5,842 bases of DNA from an uncultured Paracoccaceae bacterium (GCA_913054485.1 CAJXHQ010000221.1:1-5842); one strand, 5' to 3'. Shown: positions 1 to 5,842, numbered from the stretch's first letter. The notes: generated from the letters alone by a model not told the origin. Translations and numbers: made by a program.

Positions 1-154
1 TTTGTCATCTCAATCACCTTTCCCGTTTCAGGTCCCTGCGGCCAGGGCGCCGCGTTGCCTCCCTGCTAGGAGACTTTGGATACCCGAAAAAGACTGTTAC
101 TTGAGGCGCGAAGCTATTGATTTATATCGAATTAGACTTCAGCCGGCGCGAATC
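1..154. other. Leading stretch with no recognisable gene
   Basis: I see no gene that can be supported here. The + frames are open from the window edge only to stops at 67-69 (frame 1) and 102-104 (frame 3); neither short tail resembles a known C-terminus. A further frame runs open into the XRE reading frame, but the natural ATG at 155 starts exactly where regulator-like sequence begins. The segment 80-135 is richer in A and T than the rest of the window, as expected of an intergenic promoter region. Confidence 0.5.
101..128 (+). promoter_or_regulatory. Weak promoter-like pair upstream of the truncated regulator
   Basis: TTGAGG at 101-106 resembles a -35 box, and TATATC at 123-128 follows after a 16-base spacer as a poor -10 box (4 of 6 consensus positions). 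The pair lies 26 bases before the ATG at 155, and the local sequence is AT-rich. An imperfect dyad (TTGAT...ATCGAA, 117-130) overlaps the -10 and could be an autoregulatory operator, as is common for XRE regulators. This rests on pattern only and is weak. Confidence 0.2.
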
Positions 155-394
155 ATGAACGCATCAAACACCCCCGATGACGATCTTGAACTGGGTCTCA
201 GGCTGCGGGCGATCCGCGAAGGTGCAGGTCTGTCGCAGCGCGCATTGGCGAAGAAGGCCGCGGTGACCAACTCAACGATATCGCTGATTGAAGGCGTGGC
301 GGCGTGTTGCACCCCTCTTCGACAGCTGGCCAAAGGCCATTTTTTGCCAATCGTTTCGCCACTGCAATCATCTTCCGGCTCTGTGGTTCAATGA
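155..394 (+). pseudogene. Truncated XRE-family HTH regulator (N-terminal remnant)
   Basis: The 79-residue frame starts with a convincing XRE-type DNA-binding domain. Helix 1 lies around residues 13-25 (LGLRLRAIREGAG), helix 2 around 27-36 (SQRALAKKAA) and the recognition helix around 39-46 (NSTISLIE). This is the pattern of XRE-cupin regulators such as PuuR-like proteins, which are normally about 180-200 residues long: HTH, then a C-terminal cupin that senses a small ligand. Here the match stops at Glu46 (bases 290-292). Helices 4-5 and the whole cupin are missing, replaced by unrelated residues up to the stop at 392-394. The point of loss coincides with transposase-like sequence, so the gene was probably broken by an insertion or deletion. 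The leftover peptide could still be translated but lacks helices needed to stabilise the fold. ATG 155 is chosen because regulator-like sequence begins there; the ribosome site is weak. Confidence 0.7.
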
Positions 395-404
395 GTCTGG
401 AGCC
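286..404 (+). mobile_element. Decayed 3' end of an IS5-type transposase gene (IS remnant)
   Basis: Read across frames, this stretch resembles the C-terminus of IS5-family transposases, whose usual pattern is roughly K-x-W-R-R-(V/I)-A-T-R-(Y/F)-D-K-L-A-K-N-F followed by a short hydrophobic tail and a stop. The pieces are LKAWRRVAPLFD in the frame of base 288, QLAK in the frame of base 155, and FFANRFATAIIFRL in the frame of base 304. At least two frameshifts separate them, as expected of a dead remnant. GAGTCTGGAGCC at 393-404 sits where the terminal inverted repeat of such an element would be. No left end or intact copy is visible. The family match is from memory of the motif, not an alignment. 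The remnant begins exactly where the XRE regulator is broken, which supports the interpretation. Confidence 0.45.
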
Positions 405-515
405 ATGCCCCGGTATGATTGTGCCTGGCTTGCCGCAGATCGGGCAATCCAGATATTTGATAATTCTAAACTGTTTGTTTCACGGCGAAACTGTGCAAAA
501 TGACAGGCTCCGAAG
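405..515. promoter_or_regulatory. AT-rich gap upstream of the three-gene operon
   Basis: This gap between the IS remnant and the first operon gene is distinctly richer in A and T (especially 450-500) than the rest of the window, as expected of a promoter region. TTGATA at 457-462 could serve as a -35 box, but no good -10 box follows at the right distance. GTTTCACGGCGAAAC at 477-491 is a short dyad with 5-base arms and a 5-base spacer; it could be an operator half or chance. I cannot assign a transcription start. Confidence 0.3.
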
Positions 516-1871
516 GTGCCGGCGGATGGATCCGGCCTGAACGGCATCTATTCAGTCTCGTTCAGGTCTCTGCCCGGCGGCGCTCTCTGTTCATGTAGTA
601 CCAGCCTGCGCGGGGCCGAATTGACACTGACTGCCTTACTTACCGTCTTCTTTTTTGCGCCCCTCTATTTCCTCTTCGATGCCGCAGGCCATCTTCAGCC
701 CGCGGTATTCGGGGGCCTATGTGCAGGGGTCGGCGCCTACTGCCTGATGAGCATGAACCTTGTTCTGGCCGCACGCCCCCGCGTTTTGGAGCGCTGGCTT
801 GGCGGGCTCGACAAACTTTACTGGGTTCACAAATGGACCGGGGCCGGGGCGCTTGTGCTGATCTTCCTGCACGAACAGATTGATCTGGAGGTCAAGGGAC
901 AGGGGGCCACCAGCGGGCTGTCGGAACTGGCGGCTGAGGCCGGCGAACTTGTCTTCTACCCGCTCTTGGTCCTCGGCCTGCTGAGCCTGTTCAAGCGCAT
1001 CCCGCGGCTCAGTTTCGAAATCCCCTACGCCTGGTGGCGGCTGAGCCACCGGTTCATGGGGGCAATCTTTGCCGTGGGCGTGTTCCACCAGTTTTTCGTC
1101 AAGCTGCCGTTTGACAATTCCACGATGATCTCGGCCTATCTGACCTGGATGGGCATCGCGGCCCTTGCAGCCTTTGCCTGGACACAGGCCGCGCCCTTCC
1201 TGCAGCGGCGCGCTTATAAGGTGACATCGGTCGACCGCAAGCCCAGCGCCACGGTGATCCGGCTGGCACCGCAGGGCCGCCCGCTGAAACAGGCGGCCGG
1301 GCAGTTTGCGCTGATCTCCTTTGCGCGCAAGGGGCTGACCGAAGCCCACCCGTTCACCGTCTCCTCGCAGGCCGGCAGTGACGAGATCGAGTTTTCAATC
1401 AAACCGCTTGGCGATTTCACCCGGCGGCTGCGCGACACGGCTAGGCCCGGCGACACCGCCTACCTGCAAGGCGGCTTCGGCCGGTTCTCGGGTGCCAAGA
1501 GCGGCAAGCGGCAGGTCTGGCTGGCGGGCGGCATCGGCATCACGCCTTTCTTGGCCCTGGCCGGGTCGCTGAAAGCAGACGATAACACTGACATTGATCT
1601 GGTCTACTGCGTCCGCAACCGCAGCGAGGCCATTGGGCTGGACCGCCTGGAGGCCGCCGCCACCCGTGTGCCGGGCTTCCGGCTGCATCTGCATGTCTCT
1701 TCTGAGGAAGGGCGGATGGATGCTGAAAAACTCGCCGCCAAGGCCGACCCCGCCGGGGCCGGCCTCTGGTTCTGCGGTCCGGTCCAACTGCGCAAGTCCA
1801 TCCTCAAGGGGCTCTCTGCCATCGGCAAATCCCCCAATTCCGTTCATTTTGAGAGGTTTGAATTCCGATGA
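516..1871 (+). CDS. Ferric-reductase-like transmembrane flavocytochrome (FAD/NAD(P)H oxidoreductase)
   Basis: This is a 451-residue inner-membrane electron-transfer protein with a ferric reductase-like transmembrane domain fused to a ferredoxin-reductase-type module. About six hydrophobic segments lie near residues 37-56, 62-85, 106-119, 144-159, 178-196 and 205-228. His105, His119, His178 and His191 have the two-pair spacing (H-x13-H and H-x12-H) expected for two b hemes. The cytosolic half shows AGQF (261-264) and HPFTVSS (278-284) for FAD binding, LAGGIGITPF (336-345) for the nucleotide-binding loop, and a FCGP motif (419-422) near the end. The family carries electrons from NAD(P)H through FAD and heme to an acceptor on the far side of the membrane; the natural acceptor here is unknown. 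The GTG at 516 gives 35 non-hydrophobic, low-similarity residues before the first helix. An in-frame TTG at 621, immediately before that helix, is a plausible alternative start, and neither has a strong ribosome site. The stop overlaps the next ATG, so the two genes are translationally coupled. Function class is secure; the start is not. Confidence 0.88.
   Translation: MPADGSGLNGIYSVSFRSLPGGALCSCSTSLRGAELTLTALLTVFFFAPLYFLFDAAGHLQPAVFGGLCAGVGAYCLMSMNLVLAARPRVLERWLGGLDKLYWVHKWTGAGALVLIFLHEQIDLEVKGQGATSGLSELAAEAGELVFYPLLVLGLLSLFKRIPRLSFEIPYAWWRLSHRFMGAIFAVGVFHQFFVKLPFDNSTMISAYLTWMGIAALAAFAWTQAAPFLQRRAYKVTSVDRKPSATVIRLAPQGRPLKQAAGQFALISFARKGLTEAHPFTVSSQAGSDEIEFSIKPLGDFTRRLRDTARPGDTAYLQGGFGRFSGAKSGKRQVWLAGGIGITPFLALAGSLKADDNTDIDLVYCVRNRSEAIGLDRLEAAATRVPGFRLHLHVSSEEGRMDAEKLAAKADPAGAGLWFCGPVQLRKSILKGLSAIGKSPNSVHFERFEFR
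1851..1871 (+). promoter_or_regulatory. Ribosome site and ATGA overlap coupling reductase to cytochrome
   Basis: GAGAGG at 1851-1856 lies 11 bases before the ATG at 1868, inside the end of the reductase gene. The sequence ATGA at 1868-1871 holds both the cytochrome start and the reductase stop (TGA 1869-1871). Such 4-base overlaps usually indicate translational coupling and a fixed ratio of the two products. It also fixes the start of the cytochrome, which begins directly with a signal peptide. Confidence 0.75.
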
Positions 1872-4800
1872 AATACGCCCTTGCAGGCCTCACCGCCACG
1901 CTGGCCGCACTGCTTCCGCAGCTTGCGACCGCCGAAGCCCTGACCGCCGCCAGCGCGCCTTTCGGGGAAGATGCCTTTGCGGATTATCAGCCCGACACTG
2001 CGAACGGCGCGGCCGTTTTCAACGCCGCGGGCTGCGCCTCCTGCCACGCGGTGGAAGGCGATACAGAGCTGCTGGCCGGCGGCCAGAAAATCGAAACCAA
2101 GTTCGGCGCGCTCTACAGCCCGAACATCACTGCCGACCCGGACCACGGTATTGGCAGCTGGAGCAACAGCCAGTTCCTGAATGCGGTTCTGCTGGGGCAA
2201 AAACCGGACGGCGGACAATATTACGGCGCCGTCTTCCCCTATGCCTCCTACGCCTACATGTCTCCCGAGGATGCGCTGGACCTGCGCGGCTACATCGCTG
2301 GTCTGCCCGCGTCCGATGCCGCATCAAAACCGCATGAGGTGAATATCGCCAACGACTGGGTGCTGAGCTCCTGGAACGAGGTTCCGGTGACCCTGACAGC
2401 AGCGGCGGATGCGCAGCAGCAGCGCGGCCAATACCTGGCCGAGGCGCTGGGTCATTGCGGCGAATGCCACACGCCGCGGATGAACGGGCTGGGGTTCAAA
2501 AACGACCGCGATCAGGAACACGCCTTTGAGGGCGAAAGCGGCCTCCTGGGCGGCTATGCCCCCAATATCGCAGCCACGCGGCTGGCATCGTATGGCCCTG
2601 CGTCCTTTGTAACCGGCGCGTTGAAACAGGGGCTGAAGCTGAACGGCAAACCGATGACCGATCCGCGCATGCGCCGCATCTCGGACCGGCTGGGCAAGCT
2701 GCCCATCGAGGATCGCGCAGCGATCTATGCCTATCTCACGGCTGCGCCGCTGGATGCTTCCGCCCTGCCCGCGGAACCGGTGGAGGAAACCATTGCCGCA
2801 GCAGCGGAGCCCGCCGAGGACCCAATTGAAGACACCACCGGCGCTGATGCGCTGATGGCCCGCGTCAACGCCTATTGCGAGGCGGAAGCCGAAGCAGCCG
2901 CCGATGCGGCAACCGCGCCGCTGCCCGCTGCTGCAACCGGCATCAATCCGGCACTGGTAGAAGAGGTCGACGCGCTGGTCGAACTGCATTGCCGCAACTG
3001 CCACGGCCCCGGCCAGACCTATCAGCGCGCCTTCTTCACCGGCGACCTGATGGATATCGCCCGCGACCCGGCCATCGTGGTGGCCGGCGATCCCGGTGCC
3101 TCGCCACTATATGAATCGATTGCCGCCAACCGGATGCCGATCAGCACCAAAATCACCCCGGCAGAGCTGGACAGGATCGCAGACTGGATCAATGCGCTGG
3201 CTGCCAGCCCTGCCCCGGCCGCAACCCCGGAACCTGCAACCGCAGCGCTGACCCCGATCCTGCCGCGCTACGCAGGCGGCACCTTCGAGGAACAGCTGTT
3301 CGCGGCCTCCCAGGACCTGCTGGCCATTCCCGATCAGGACCGTGACTTCATCCGCTACATGAGCTTTGCCAATGTCCCGCTGCCTGAGGTGGATTGCGCC
3401 CAGGAAGGCGGCTTGCGCAACCCGATGACCTATCTGCATGCCGGCATGAACAAATTCATCAACTCGGTCTCGCGCGGCCATCACCTGGCGCGGGTCACAC
3501 CGGTTGCAGGCACCGAAGGCGCACTGGTCCGCATCGACATGCGCGACTACGGCTGGAGTGCGGATGACTGGCAGGCGCTGACCACCGCCGCCTATACCAC
3601 CGGCGCGGCCGAAGCCGGCTGGTCGCCCGAGGCCTGGGCCGATCTGGCCGCCGTCTACCCCTATGCGGCGGATCCCTCCTCGCAGCCGCTGCTGGCCAAT
3701 GTTTCGGCGATGACCGGCACCGTGGTGCCGGTGCTGCGTGCCGAATGGTTCGTGCGCCATGCGTCAGAATCGCCGTATTACGACCTCTTGCTGCGCCTGC
3801 CCGAAGACATCCGCATTCTTGAGGCCCGCATGGGCGTCAACGTGGATGCCGCGATCCAGAGCGGCGAGGTGCTGCGCACAGGTTTTGTCAGCGGATCCTC
3901 CGGTGTCTCCGACTTCAACCGCATGCTGGAACGCCACTCGCTGCCGCGCGGCGGCTACTACTGGAAGTCCTATGACTTTGCCGGCGACACCGGGCTGCAA
4001 TCGCTGATCCAGCACCCTGACGGACCGGGGCTGACACCCAACCTGCCCACCGGTCTGGAAGGGTTCGAACATGACGGCGGCGAGATGATCTTCTCCCTCG
4101 CCAACGGCATGCAGGGCTACTACCTGTCGACCCACGAGGGCGAGCGGCCGACTGTGGGGCCGACCTCGATCGTCTCCTTCCGCACCAAGCCGATCGGCAA
4201 GGGCGTGGAGATTGTCAACGCCCGCTCCTGTTTCGACTGCCACGCCAATGGCATCATCGCCAAGCGCGACCAGATGCGCCAGTTCATCGAGGCCTCCAGC
4301 AGCTTCGGGCTGACCCAGCGCGAGGTGCTGTTGAACATGTACCGCCCGCAGGAGGACGTGGATCTTTCCTACCGCGCCGACGCCCAGCGCTTCACCGCCT
4401 CCCTTTCGGAGCTGCTGGCCACCGAACCCAGCCCCGACGGGCGGCCGGTGTCGATGCGCGCGCCGGACAGTGCTGGCGGCGGTGAGATCGTGACCTATCT
4501 GGCCGACCTCTACTTTGAGAACCTGACCGAGGAGGACATCGCGCGCGAGTTCTTCATGGACACGGAAACTCTGCGCCAGCGGGTGAAAGGCATTGCCGAT
4601 CCCAGCCTGCGGCAGGTGGCAGACACCTGGATGCAGCGGGCCGACATGGGCCTTTTCGTAACCCGTGCCGAAATGGAAGAGCATTGGGCCGGCCTGCTGC
4701 CGCGCCTCACCCGGATGTCGGCGCTGGACGGCCATGCCGCCCCGGCGCCGCATAGTGCCGGGAACCTGACCACGGCTGTCAGCCAGTCTGCGGGCTACAG

Positions 4801-5302
4801 CCAGCAGACCTTTGAACCGGCGGACAACACGCATCTGGCCGAACCCGTACAAACCTATACGGCGGGCGAAGGGCTGACACTTGCGCTGTCGGTGCCGCAG
4901 GTCAACACCCGCGTCGGTGATCTCCTGGCCTTCGACATCACTGCCAACCGCCGCTGCGAGCTGCAGATCCTCTATGTGGAGGAAGGCAACACCGTGGAGG
5001 AGCTGCCCGGCTCAGTACTGGGCGCCGCCTTCCTTGAGGCCGGCGAGGTGCGCCGCATCCCCAATCCGGCGTCTGGCCTGCAACTGCGCTTCAACACACC
5101 GGGCAAAGGCGAAACCATGCTGGCCTTCTGCCGTGAGGGCGGGCTGGGAGAGCATCGCATTGATGCCGCCGAGGCCATTGCCAAGGCCAAGGCCCGCTCG
5201 CGGCCGCTGACCAAGGGCATCGCCATCGAGGCCGCCACCCGTGTCGAAGAAAGCGCCGGCGCCAGCGCGCTGAATGCGGTGACTTTCAACGTGGAGCCGT
5301 AA
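1868..5302 (+). CDS. Exported four-heme c-type cytochrome, mosaic, with C-terminal DUF4384-like domain
   Basis: The protein has 1144 residues. A signal peptide (1-22, ending ATA before Glu23) sends it to the periplasm. Four CxxCH heme sites are visible: CASCH (56-60), CGECH (197-201), CRNCH (375-379) and CFDCH (788-792). Residues 30-295 resemble the tandem diheme cytochromes of COG2010: a PNIT motif and Met131 as likely axial ligand in domain 1, Met263 or Met268 in domain 2. Residues 360-446 look like a planctomycete-type cytochrome (PSCyt1), with Met423 in NRMP as likely ligand. Residues 465-950 form a long domain that I know only from uncharacterised cytochrome proteins; it contains the ANGMQGYY motif (745-752), then CFDCH, then a helical region. 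Residues 1000-1092 fit DUF4384 (GDLLAFDI, late IPNP, LAFC). Ala/Pro/Glu-rich linkers at 295-358 and 447-462 separate the modules. No membrane anchor follows the signal peptide. It probably exchanges electrons with the upstream membrane reductase. Substrate unknown; no catalytic site other than hemes is recognised. Confidence 0.85.
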   Translation: MKYALAGLTATLAALLPQLATAEALTAASAPFGEDAFADYQPDTANGAAVFNAAGCASCHAVEGDTELLAGGQKIETKFGALYSPNITADPDHGIGSWSNSQFLNAVLLGQKPDGGQYYGAVFPYASYAYMSPEDALDLRGYIAGLPASDAASKPHEVNIANDWVLSSWNEVPVTLTAAADAQQQRGQYLAEALGHCGECHTPRMNGLGFKNDRDQEHAFEGESGLLGGYAPNIAATRLASYGPASFVTGALKQGLKLNGKPMTDPRMRRISDRLGKLPIEDRAAIYAYLTAAPLDASALPAEPVEETIAAAAEPAEDPIEDTTGADALMARVNAYCEAEAEAAADAATAPLPAAATGINPALVEEVDALVELHCRNCHGPGQTYQRAFFTGDLMDIARDPAIVVAGDPGASPLYESIAANRMPISTKITPAELDRIADWINALAASPAPAATPEPATAALTPILPRYAGGTFEEQLFAASQDLLAIPDQDRDFIRYMSFANVPLPEVDCAQEGGLRNPMTYLHAGMNKFINSVSRGHHLARVTPVAGTEGALVRIDMRDYGWSADDWQALTTAAYTTGAAEAGWSPEAWADLAAVYPYAADPSSQPLLANVSAMTGTVVPVLRAEWFVRHASESPYYDLLLRLPEDIRILEARMGVNVDAAIQSGEVLRTGFVSGSSGVSDFNRMLERHSLPRGGYYWKSYDFAGDTGLQSLIQHPDGPGLTPNLPTGLEGFEHDGGEMIFSLANGMQGYYLSTHEGERPTVGPTSIVSFRTKPIGKGVEIVNARSCFDCHANGIIAKRDQMRQFIEASSSFGLTQREVLLNMYRPQEDVDLSYRADAQRFTASLSELLATEPSPDGRPVSMRAPDSAGGGEIVTYLADLYFENLTEEDIAREFFMDTETLRQRVKGIADPSLRQVADTWMQRADMGLFVTRAEMEEHWAGLLPRLTRMSALDGHAAPAPHSAGNLTTAVSQSAGYSQQTFEPADNTHLAEPVQTYTAGEGLTLALSVPQVNTRVGDLLAFDITANRRCELQILYVEEGNTVEELPGSVLGAAFLEAGEVRRIPNPASGLQLRFNTPGKGETMLAFCREGGLGEHRIDAAEAIAKAKARSRPLTKGIAIEAATRVEESAGASALNAVTFNVEP
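2033..2047 (+). other. Heme c attachment site 1 (CASCH)
   Basis: Codons for residues 56-60 encode Cys-Ala-Ser-Cys-His, covalently binding heme c, with His60 as proximal ligand. The following residues (GGQ, then KFGALYSPNIT, then YAYMSPEDALDLRGYI) match the mono/diheme cytochrome family attached to many periplasmic dehydrogenases, which makes Met131 the likely sixth ligand. Confidence 0.9.
2456..2470 (+). other. Heme c attachment site 2 (CGECH)
   Basis: Residues 197-201 encode Cys-Gly-Glu-Cys-His, followed by TPRM, a common pattern (CxxCHTPR) of the second domain in diheme dehydrogenase cytochromes. A PNI motif at 232-234 repeats the one in domain 1, which supports an ancestral domain duplication. 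Met263 or Met268 could be the distal ligand. Confidence 0.9.
2990..3004 (+). other. Heme c attachment site 3 (CRNCH)
   Basis: Residues 375-379 encode Cys-Arg-Asn-Cys-His followed by GPG. With SPLYESIAANRMP (412-424) and a terminal ADWINAL helix (438-444), this matches the planctomycete-type cytochrome c domain (PSCyt1), in which the Met of the RMP motif serves as distal ligand. Confidence 0.85.
4229..4243 (+). other. Heme c attachment site 4 (CFDCH)
   Basis: Residues 788-792 encode Cys-Phe-Asp-Cys-His in the context SCFDCHANGII. Unlike the other three, it lies inside a domain of nearly 500 residues, not a compact 90-residue cytochrome c fold. The distal ligand cannot be assigned from sequence. 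Confidence 0.8.
4865..5143 (+). other. DUF4384-like C-terminal domain of the cytochrome
   Basis: Residues 1000-1092 show the pattern of DUF4384: a beta-rich start (LTLALSVPQVNTRVGDLLAFDI), a central strand (CELQILYVEEG), then an IPNP motif and a late pro-gly turn before GETMLAFC. Cys1030 and Cys1088 could form a disulfide in the periplasm. In known proteins this domain usually follows caspase-like, trypsin-like or kinase domains; its role is unknown. The match is by recalled pattern and is moderate. Confidence 0.55.
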
Positions 5303-5306
5303 CATG
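5293..5306 (+). promoter_or_regulatory. Ribosome binding site of the ClpP-like gene
   Basis: GGAG at 5293-5296 lies 7 bases before the ATG at 5304 and within the last codons of the cytochrome gene, whose TAA stop is at 5300-5302. Only one base separates that stop from the ATG. The spacing is optimal, supporting this start and a shared transcript. Confidence 0.7.
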
Positions 5307-5842
5307 GCGGTTCTGAACGACTGGGCCTGCGGGTTGCGGGCCCTGGGCCTTGCTGCACTGGCAGTACCGACCCTGATGCTCCCGGCGGGAGCCCAGGCAG
5401 GACAGCTCATCCTCGATGAAGGTAGCAGCAACGGCTGCGACCTGCGCTTCACCGGCCAGGTCGAGGCCGGAGATCTGGAGCAATTCCAATCCGTGGTTCC
5501 GGGGTTCTACGAAGGCACGCTCTGCCTGGACAGCCCCGGCGGCAGCTTCCCCGAGGCCCTGGATATCGCCGATTTCCTGCTGTCGGAATGGGAGACGGTG
5601 GCGACACGGATCAAACCGGGCGCGCGTTGCGAGTCTGCCTGCGCCCTGATCTTCCTTGCGGGTAAGACCTTCGAGGAGACTGAAACTCTTTCGATCTGGT
5701 TCGACCGCAGCATCGAGCCCGGCGGCAAGCTTGGCTTTCACGCGCCCTCGCTGGGGTTGCCTGCGGGCACATCCTACAGCAGCGAACATGTGACCAAGGG
5801 CTTCGGCCTGGCGCTGGAAGCGGCGCGGCGGGCATTTGAAAT
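5304..5842 (+). CDS. Exported ClpP/crotonase-fold protein, COG3904-like (partial, cut by window end)
   Basis: The first 179 residues are present and the frame stays open to the window edge. A signal peptide covers about residues 1-32, with a positively charged start region, a Leu/Ala-rich core and AQA before Gly33. The mature part resembles the predicted periplasmic ClpP-class proteins of COG3904. LCLDSPGGSFPEALDIADFL (73-92) contains the SPGG motif that shapes the oxyanion site in ClpP relatives. CESACALIFLAG (109-120) places Ser111 where the nucleophile lies, and LGFHAP (143-148) supplies His146 as candidate general base. The third triad residue cannot be assigned. Cys45, Cys74, Cys109 and Cys113 could form disulfides, which fits an exported protein. 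It would cleave or bind envelope peptides or proteins; substrate unknown. It follows the cytochrome gene by one base, so it shares the operon. Because of the cut I cannot say whether further domains follow. Confidence 0.8.
   Translation, partial: MAVLNDWACGLRALGLAALAVPTLMLPAGAQAGQLILDEGSSNGCDLRFTGQVEAGDLEQFQSVVPGFYEGTLCLDSPGGSFPEALDIADFLLSEWETVATRIKPGARCESACALIFLAGKTFEETETLSIWFDRSIEPGGKLGFHAPSLGLPAGTSYSSEHVTKGFGLALEAARRAFE

Noticed and set aside
477..491. GTTTCACGGCGAAAC dyad as an operator
   Set aside because: Arms of only 5 bases are easily found by chance and no second copy is visible; mentioned only within the intergenic entry.
500..598. Short + strand frame from ATG 500 to TAG 596-598 (32 codons), possible leader peptide
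   Set aside because: No ribosome site, no run of regulatory codons and no terminator-like hairpin near its end; it overlaps the proposed reductase start in another frame.
717..1847. Minus-strand open frames opposite the reductase gene
   Set aside because: The + strand frame holds the heme histidines, FAD and nucleotide motifs; the antisense translations show no recognisable features.
2324..3760. Two further minus-strand open frames (2324-3004 and 3107-3760)
   Set aside because: The translations are rich in Gly, Arg and Cys without motifs, typical of shadow frames, and they have no ribosome sites of note.
3764..4852. Long open frame on the minus strand (362 codons) opposite the cytochrome
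   Set aside because: It lies wholly opposite a gene with clear heme motifs and an intact signal peptide. Its translation shows no domain; long antisense frames are expected in GC-rich DNA.
1868..5302. The large cytochrome as two genes fused by a sequencing error
   Set aside because: The frame is continuous, linkers have normal low-complexity composition, and no internal stop, start with ribosome site or frameshift pattern is apparent at the domain borders.
1..5842. CRISPR arrays, tRNA, rRNA or attachment sites
   Set aside because: No spaced direct repeats, no cloverleaf-like segments and no rRNA-like stretches were seen; nearly all of the window after 516 is protein coding.

Overview
The window is high-GC DNA with dense, unidirectional coding. 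It most likely comes from an alphaproteobacterium of the Rhodobacteraceae/Roseobacter type. That placement is an inference from codon usage (strong G/C third positions) and from the gene types (a PuuR-like XRE N-terminus, a ferric-reductase-like flavocytochrome, multi-domain c-type cytochromes); no phylogenetic marker is present. Everything recognisable lies on the + strand.

Layout. (1) Bases 1-154 hold no recognisable gene; a weak promoter-like pair sits near 101-128. (2) At 155-394 is the N-terminus of an XRE-family HTH regulator. It is cut off after the recognition helix, at about base 290. From there to about 404 the DNA looks like the decayed, frameshifted 3' end of an IS5-type transposase gene. 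(3) Bases 405-515 are a relatively AT-rich gap, the likely upstream region of the operon. (4) From 516 to the window end run three tightly packed genes: a six-helix ferric-reductase-like membrane flavocytochrome (516-1871); a 1144-residue exported four-heme c-type cytochrome ending in a DUF4384-like domain (1868-5302, ATGA overlap with the gene before); and the start of an exported ClpP/COG3904-like serine-protease-fold protein (5304 onward, one base after the preceding stop, cut by the window edge).

How they may work together. The membrane protein has the residues to move electrons from NAD(P)H through FAD and two b hemes across the inner membrane. The large cytochrome, with four CxxCH sites and a signal peptide, would be a natural periplasmic acceptor or donor. 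The third gene puts a protease-fold protein in the same compartment. DUF4384 is usually found attached to proteases or signalling proteins, so its presence at the end of a multiheme cytochrome, directly next to a ClpP-like gene, suggests a redox-linked envelope module that I do not recognise as a described system. The domain calls are fairly secure; the joint function is speculation.
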